Assembly: GCA_020860245.1 (NCBI GenBank)
Contig: JAJBUQ010000006.1
Location: 1-64,000, forward strand
Source of the DNA: Rikenellaceae bacterium
Lineage (GTDB): Bacteria > Bacteroidota > Bacteroidia > Bacteroidales > Rikenellaceae
DNA: 64,000 nt
Direction of reading: 5' to 3'
Below, piece by piece: positions 59,745-64,000 of the stretch. How positions within the stretch are numbered: position 1 is the first letter of the stretch; every line of letters starts with the position of its first letter. The position numbers were made by a program, and so were the translations under genes. The notes beneath the pieces were generated by a model, which saw nothing but the letters and a program-made list of their open reading frames with translations, made no database searches and was not told where the DNA came from.

Positions 59745-61019
59745 CTATTTTCCCCTGTGTATCACACTGCAAATTCTTTCGTTCGCTTTATCCAATACAG
59801 ACCTCTCGAACGATTTCAGATATATATACGTAGTTTTTTCATTTGCGTGCCCAAGTCCTTCGCTGATTATCCATAGGGGCAGATTCTCTTGTTTAGCTAT
59901 GGTCGCCCATGAGTGGCGCGCCACATGGGTAGTGACTACCCGGTTAATACCGGCAAGTTTAGAGAGAGTTTTGAGCCTTATGTTCTGAAGTCTTAATCCA
60001 CTCTCATACTGAATCCTCTCGTTACCCCTACCGGGTTTAATTATAGGGAAGATGTAGGGCGACCCTTCCGTTTCCCGTTTAAAATATTCAATAAGATTTT
60101 TCATATACGAATTTAGTTTCATTTCGATCATCTGACCGGTTTTTTTACGGTAATATGTCAATATTCCGTTCCGGATATTATCCTTCCGGAGATAGGCCAT
60201 ATCCACAAAGGACATTCCTCTTGTATGAAAACTAAATAGAAATAGCGCCAAAGCATCCTTAAGTCCTTTAGAGGACAGACCGCACTTCAATTCACCTGAT
60301 TTATTTCCGAGACCTAAAAGATTTTCATCCAGTTCGTTAAGTTTAACAATCTCCTGTTTGGTAAGCGCTCTTTTTTTTGTAACCTGAACTCCGGTGTAGA
60401 CATATAAAAACGGATTTTCTGCTGGTGAATCGATGAGTTGTTCCTTTACAGCCCTATTATATATGGATCGGAGGTTGCGCATATAAAACGATATGGTATT
60501 TAAACTTTTACCCTTGAGTTTCATGTCCTCTTCAAATTTTCCGATAAGAACTGAATTTATATGATCTAATTTTATATTGTGTCCATTATTGAATCTAATC
60601 AAGGCATCCGCAGCTGTACGGTATGCCCGCGAAGTCCGGTATCGTCCGAGAGCTTCGATATTCCTACGCACTCTATCTGTATATTCAGACAACATTTTAT
60701 CGGAGTTCTTTCGTTTATAGCAGTTGACAATATCCTCTACGGAGAACGGCCCTTGCTTTTCCATTTTTTTAAGACATTCCGTGAGATATAATTTATCACT
60801 ATTCAACGCTCTCTTTATTTCAAGAAGTTCCGCTTCGCGCGCAGTATCGTCGGATACGATACGGATTTGTTCTCGGTTTGCATCCCACTCTCTACTAAAC
60901 AGGCGGTATGGTGTAGTAACAACTCCAGATTTTCGTCGGTGTATGAATCTTATAAAAATACTTCCCGGCTTCTCTTCGTTTCGGACAGAGATTCTTAAAT
61001 GAAATTTAAATGTTGCCAT
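59745..61019 (-). CDS. Tyrosine-type site-specific recombinase next to fimbrial genes
   Basis: A 424-residue tyrosine recombinase. The N-terminal arm-binding domain (FKFHLRISVRNEEKPGSIFI and VTTPYRLFSREWDANREQI) and SAM-like core-binding domain precede the catalytic part: first Arg in HTRGMSFVDM (about 267), second Arg in VARHSWATIA (about 365), GH in EGLGHANE and nucleophile Tyr in TTYIYLKSF (about 397). It is related to the recombinase at the left end of the window but clearly diverged. It lies upstream of, and on the same strand as, the fimbrial operon, with its own terminator. In Bacteroides such enzymes control invertible promoters of surface genes, so a role in fimbrial phase variation is likely but not shown. 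Confidence 0.92.
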   Translation of the reverse strand: MATFKFHLRISVRNEEKPGSIFIRFIHRRKSGVVTTPYRLFSREWDANREQIRIVSDDTAREAELLEIKRALNSDKLYLTECLKKMEKQGPFSVEDIVNCYKRKNSDKMLSEYTDRVRRNIEALGRYRTSRAYRTAADALIRFNNGHNIKLDHINSVLIGKFEEDMKLKGKSLNTISFYMRNLRSIYNRAVKEQLIDSPAENPFLYVYTGVQVTKKRALTKQEIVKLNELDENLLGLGNKSGELKCGLSSKGLKDALALFLFSFHTRGMSFVDMAYLRKDNIRNGILTYYRKKTGQMIEMKLNSYMKNLIEYFKRETEGSPYIFPIIKPGRGNERIQYESGLRLQNIRLKTLSKLAGINRVVTTHVARHSWATIAKQENLPLWIISEGLGHANEKTTYIYLKSFERSVLDKANERICSVIHRGK

Positions 61020-61098
61020 ATATCTGAATTATAATTTAAGTGAATTTCTTCTCCGCATATTCCTTTTAATATCCATATACCGACGAATTAATATAAAA

Positions 61099-61122
61099 AT
61101 CCCCGAACGTTCATCCGGGGAT
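61099..61122 (-). terminator. Terminator of the DUF937 gene
   Basis: ATCCCCG and CGGGGAT form a 7-bp stem with a 10-nt loop, followed by TTTTAT on the minus strand. Confidence 0.75.
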
Positions 61123-61142
61123 CGACCATACTCAAAATAAAT

Positions 61143-61613
61143 CTATTTGCCAAAGAGGTTTCCTACCATATCCATAACATTATTTTTTTCTTTACTGTTA
61201 TCGTCTCCTGTCAGGCCGCTTAACAACGATCCAATATTGAAATCACCGTCGTTATTATCTTTTATCTTTTTAGAGAACAGCGACATGACCGCAGGAATAA
61301 TCCCTGAAGCGAGACTGGAAGCCGTTCCCTGGCTCAATCCGACTTTGGACATGAGATTGGATATCATATCCGACTGAATTCCGTTTTTAACGCTGTCAGC
61401 CTTTTGCCGCGAAGAGTCGGTACTCGAACCGCCACCGAACATGGAACTCAGTGAAGATAAATTTTCAGAAGTAGCATATTTCTTAAGACTGTCCATCAGC
61501 GAAGAGGTTGCCGTATTTACAGTCTGCTCCTTCTTTTCTTCCGGGATATCATTGTTACCCGAGACTTTATCCATAACCTGATTTTTAACCAAATCCATTA
61601 TTTTTTCAAACAT
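61143..61613 (-). CDS. DUF937-like protein
   Basis: A 156-residue protein from the ATG at 61613 (MFEKIMDLVKNQVMDKV); the longer frame has 14 unlikely residues in front. It is glycine- and serine-rich with the pattern SSLSSMFGGG, VGLSQGTASSLASGIIPAVMSLFSKK and IGSLLSGLTGDD, as in DUF937 (YidB-like) proteins of unknown role. No signal peptide or membrane span is clear. It lies 91 bp beyond the PepSY gene, separated by a terminator. Confidence 0.75.
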   Translation of the reverse strand: MFEKIMDLVKNQVMDKVSGNNDIPEEKKEQTVNTATSSLMDSLKKYATSENLSSLSSMFGGGSSTDSSRQKADSVKNGIQSDMISNLMSKVGLSQGTASSLASGIIPAVMSLFSKKIKDNNDGDFNIGSLLSGLTGDDNSKEKNNVMDMVGNLFGK

Positions 61614-61673
61614 AGTTATTTTATTTAATAATTTAACCTTATAAAAATAAAGCAAACATTAAGCCACGGCAAA

Positions 61674-61709
61674 AATAATAAAGGGCAGCTTAAGCTGCCC
61701 TTTATTATT
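61674..61709 (-). terminator. Terminator overlapping the PepSY gene stop codon
   Basis: A perfect 36-bp palindrome (two 17-bp arms and a TA centre) with TTTATTATT at its end. The TAA stop of the PepSY gene lies within its first arm. Confidence 0.8.
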
Positions 61710-62997
61710 CTCTCTGTAATTTCTTTTTACGTCTTACTCGCCATTTTTTCAGATAAATGTAATAACCGGTTAGGGGTAACGACGCTCCGACCACGCACGC
61801 TATAAAATAGAGTATGCGCGTGGTGATACCTCCCCAAGTTCCTACATGGACAGCATAAATCCATCCTCTGATCTTTGCCGATTTATCCTGATCCTTATAT
61901 AAACGGGAATCTGTTATCTCTCCTGTCCGTGTATCGAAAGTATAACTGTCGGAAGCTCTGGTATTACCACTCCTGTTATTCGATACCGATGCTGATCCGC
62001 TCTGGACGGTTATGGTTTTAAAACGCGGATTGGATTGGGATAACGATGCAAACACAGCATCCCAGGCAGAATAATCGGTATATCCCGCCCCTCTTCTTTC
62101 CGAGCCGCCCCGACCACTTCTTCCCTCAGAATCTCCGGCTCCGGATACACGGCTTGCGCCTGTTCTTTCCGGATTATTTCCACGGTCTCCTCCGCCGCGT
62201 TCTTCAAAGTTCCCTTCAGGACGGCCACCGCCGGATCTTTCTCCGGACGGACTATCTCCCTGTCCGCCGGTCTGCAGAGCCTGTTGAACCGTCTGCGCAG
62301 GTCTGGATGTATCAACACCGAATACCTTATAAAATCCGTCTCGATACCAATTGAAGGACCATGTAAGCCCCGTAAGACACATAGCCAGCAACAGCAACGC
62401 AACCCATATACCTCCGGCAAGATGAGTGTCGTACCAGAATCTGAATCTGCTTGCATTTGTCTTAATTGACAGACGTGTTTTAAGGAGTTTGATTGTCTTC
62501 GGAACCCATATAATGATTCCCGTTATCATTATTACCACAAAAACGAGGGTCGATACGCCCGTTATAAGTTTGCCCCACGAAAATTCTCCTCTGCTGTACT
62601 GGAACATGAACCAACGATGACAACGTCTCACGAACGAGAAGAAAGTTCCTCTCGCGTAAGGATTAACCTCTCCTTTAACTTCTGCGGTATACGGATCGAC
62701 AAGGAGCGATGTCCGTCCCTGACCGAACCCCATGCGGTAATTTTTTTTAAGGTTCGATGGTATCTGAACACTGGATATAAGGACCGAGTCCGGCAGCTGC
62801 TCTTTTACTTTAGGCATCAATTCGCTTATCGGCATTCTGCCATTCTCCGTGATATTCGCCCTGTATAATGACGGATGAGAAAATTCGAGTATCTCACTTT
62901 CAAAAACAAGAAGTGCCCCGGTAAGGCAGAGAATCATAATCACCAATCCGAACGGAATCGACAACCACAGGTGTATTTTTGAAATAAATTTCTTCAT
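61705..62997 (-). CDS. PepSY-associated membrane protein (iron-uptake type)
   Basis: A 430-residue inner-membrane protein from the preferred ATG at 62997 (MKKFISKIHLWLSIPFG). It has four membrane spans (about residues 10-32, 130-155, 185-210 and 390-410) and a large periplasmic domain, as in the PepSY_TM family often found with siderophore receptors and linked to iron-reduction at the inner membrane. An unusual low-complexity insert of about 65 residues (about 240-305), rich in Gly, Arg and Glu (for example SGERSGGGRPEG and GDRGNNPERTGA), interrupts the periplasmic domain. The next gene upstream on this strand is the DUF4374 gene, 68 nt away. Confidence 0.85.
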   Translation of the reverse strand: MKKFISKIHLWLSIPFGLVIMILCLTGALLVFESEILEFSHPSLYRANITENGRMPISELMPKVKEQLPDSVLISSVQIPSNLKKNYRMGFGQGRTSLLVDPYTAEVKGEVNPYARGTFFSFVRRCHRWFMFQYSRGEFSWGKLITGVSTLVFVVIMITGIIIWVPKTIKLLKTRLSIKTNASRFRFWYDTHLAGGIWVALLLLAMCLTGLTWSFNWYRDGFYKVFGVDTSRPAQTVQQALQTGGQGDSPSGERSGGGRPEGNFEERGGGDRGNNPERTGASRVSGAGDSEGRSGRGGSERRGAGYTDYSAWDAVFASLSQSNPRFKTITVQSGSASVSNNRSGNTRASDSYTFDTRTGEITDSRLYKDQDKSAKIRGWIYAVHVGTWGGITTRILYFIACVVGASLPLTGYYIYLKKWRVRRKKKLQRE

Positions 62998-63064
62998 AAT
63001 TATCTTATTGAAAGGATACCCGCTTCTCCATAGAAGGGGTATCCTCAATCGGTAAAATTTCAGA

Positions 63065-64000
63065 TTAATTAACGATCATTCTTCCGACAGCTCTGATGCT
63101 CGACGGACCGCGAACGGTAAGACCTTTTTTAGTCGCTGAGGGATCAGTCGGATCGATTATATATATAGCAGGATTCTCGGCTGGAGTGGTCGTAACGTTT
63201 CCGTCTTCATCCGTAGTTTCAATACCGCCTACAGCTATCGGGAAATATATTTTTCCATCATAAGCATAAGGCTGCCCGGTAGCCGATATTTCATCGTATG
63301 AAGGCATCTCTCCTCCGCGAACCCACTCGAACGATTTAGAACTCATGTTTACCACCGCATACTGTGTCGCAGGATCATCTATATCTGTCAGTCTTCCGAC
63401 ATGGTTATAAACTTCGAGAAGGAAGTAATCCCCTGTGATATGCCATACTTTTCTGAAACGGTATCCGCCTGTGAGACTCTCGATATCGAAGTGATAGGAA
63501 GGATCGAAGACGTCGGATCCCGGAGCTATCCTCAGCGCGCCTGCGTTGTTGCTTGTCGCATTGGCATTATAATCATAGGAACCGGAGAACACATATATGT
63601 AACCGTTATCCGCTTTGCCTATCTGGGAATAATATTGTGAACGGTAACGTCCTGCCGAGTAACTGATTCTGTCGTCCCTGTAAATATTGAGGAGATTGAG
63701 ATCCGTATCGAATCTTGCTACCCAAACGCTGTCCGGATAATTTACCGTTCCTGTACTGGCTCCCCCTGTGGAAGTATTAGGATCTTTTGGTTGCGAGAGC
63801 ACCATACCGGTTAAGAAGGTTCCGTCACCCATGTTCACAATGCCAGAGAATGTCGCTTGTTCGCCATTGCCTGCGATATTTGAGGTAAGAATAGTTTTTT
63901 CTATGCGGGATAGATTGTTTTTCATGTTGAAGAAGTTGAAGGTAGCTCCGTCCGCCCTCTCCGTTTCCCCGTCTTCCAGAAGCAGCGGATTACCGTTTTC
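63065..64000 (-). CDS. DUF4374 domain-containing protein, partial (5' end outside window)
   Basis: The open frame runs to the right edge, so the protein lacks its N-terminus; 311 residues are visible. The pattern of repeated beta strands (YPDSVWVARFDTDLNLLNIY, YYSQIGKADNGYIYVFSGSYDYN, GGYRFRKVWHITGDYFLLEVYN) and the end KKGLTVRGPSSIRAVGRMIVN are those of DUF4374, a propeller-like lipoprotein family seen with TonB receptors and PepSY proteins in iron- or siderophore-uptake loci. An apparent ATG at 63925 is internal. Together with the PepSY gene it points to an iron-uptake operon continuing to the right. Confidence 0.85.
   Translation of the reverse strand, partial: ENGNPLLLEDGETERADGATFNFFNMKNNLSRIEKTILTSNIAGNGEQATFSGIVNMGDGTFLTGMVLSQPKDPNTSTGGASTGTVNYPDSVWVARFDTDLNLLNIYRDDRISYSAGRYRSQYYSQIGKADNGYIYVFSGSYDYNANATSNNAGALRIAPGSDVFDPSYHFDIESLTGGYRFRKVWHITGDYFLLEVYNHVGRLTDIDDPATQYAVVNMSSKSFEWVRGGEMPSYDEISATGQPYAYDGKIYFPIAVGGIETTDEDGNVTTTPAENPAIYIIDPTDPSATKKGLTVRGPSSIRAVGRMIVN

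Noticed and set aside
1-61019. One large mobile element bounded by the two recombinases
   Set aside because: Both recombinases lie on the same strand, are diverged from each other, and the interval holds core chromosomal genes and no transfer or phage genes.

Overview
The window looks like a stretch of a Bacteroidales-type chromosome (phylum Bacteroidetes). The evidence is: TAnnTTTG-type -7 promoter elements upstream of many starts, no Shine-Dalgarno sequences, Mfa1/FimB-type fimbriae, lipoproteins with Bacteroidetes-style leaders, TonB-dependent receptors, DUF4625 and DUF4374 proteins, a FeoA-FeoB fusion and a Bacteroides-type tyrosine recombinase at each end. Genus cannot be assigned from sequence alone. 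The genetic code is standard (several genes end in TGA that overlaps or abuts the next gene).

Layout. 1-1.5 kb: a tyrosine recombinase with inverted repeats beyond its 3' end. 1.7-9.2 kb: chromosomal housekeeping/unknown genes (baeRF-family release-factor paralogue, DUF2867, a large AsmA-like protein, DUF763, a short-chain dehydrogenase). 9.4-11.6 kb: an exported flavodoxin and a two-gene peptide-modification locus: a 78-residue precursor with four SSGCGV repeats exactly 12 residues apart, and a radical SAM/SPASM enzyme. 11.8-19.1 kb: a complete tripartite ABC efflux operon (TolC, lipoprotein HlyD, two ATPases, two ABC-2 permeases) that ends with a DHFR-like gene, under a TetR repressor with matching palindromes at both promoters. 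19.8-29.4 kb: redox genes (aldo/keto reductase plus a truncated second copy, AraC regulator, DUF362, exported glutathione peroxidase, exported cupin, exported alcohol dehydrogenase), a TonB receptor broken by one TGA, and an orphan ECF S component.

29.9-46.5 kb is bounded by two inverted 125-bp copies of a tRNA-Gly(GCC) gene with its terminator. Inside are tRNA-Tyr, tRNA-Thr, feoAB with its small Cys-rich partner, pyruvate:ferredoxin oxidoreductase, a cytoplasmic GH13 amylase, a small Ser-rich repeat protein, and one long collinear run pstS-pstC-pstA-pstB-cysD-cysN-cysH that joins a Pst-type transporter to sulfate activation and reduction. 46.8-50 kb: a CydDC-like ABC exporter. 50.1-54.1 kb: an outer-membrane barrel and a metal-uptake-like operon (small CPLC protein, TonB receptor, His-rich DUF4625 lipoprotein). 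54.2-61 kb: GH43-like protein, tandem paralogous lipoproteins, and an Mfa1-type fimbrial operon whose anchor gene carries an in-frame TGA; a second recombinase lies upstream, with a 12-8-12 inverted repeat resembling a Cre/Flp-type site between it and fimA. 61-64 kb: DUF937, then a PepSY/DUF4374 iron-uptake-like operon running off the right edge.

The most interesting items are the SSGCGV-repeat peptide with its radical SAM enzyme, the cys/pst fusion operon with an EF-hand loop in its binding protein, and the recombinase/inverted-repeat/fimbria region. All functional statements are read from sequence motifs; no database search was possible.
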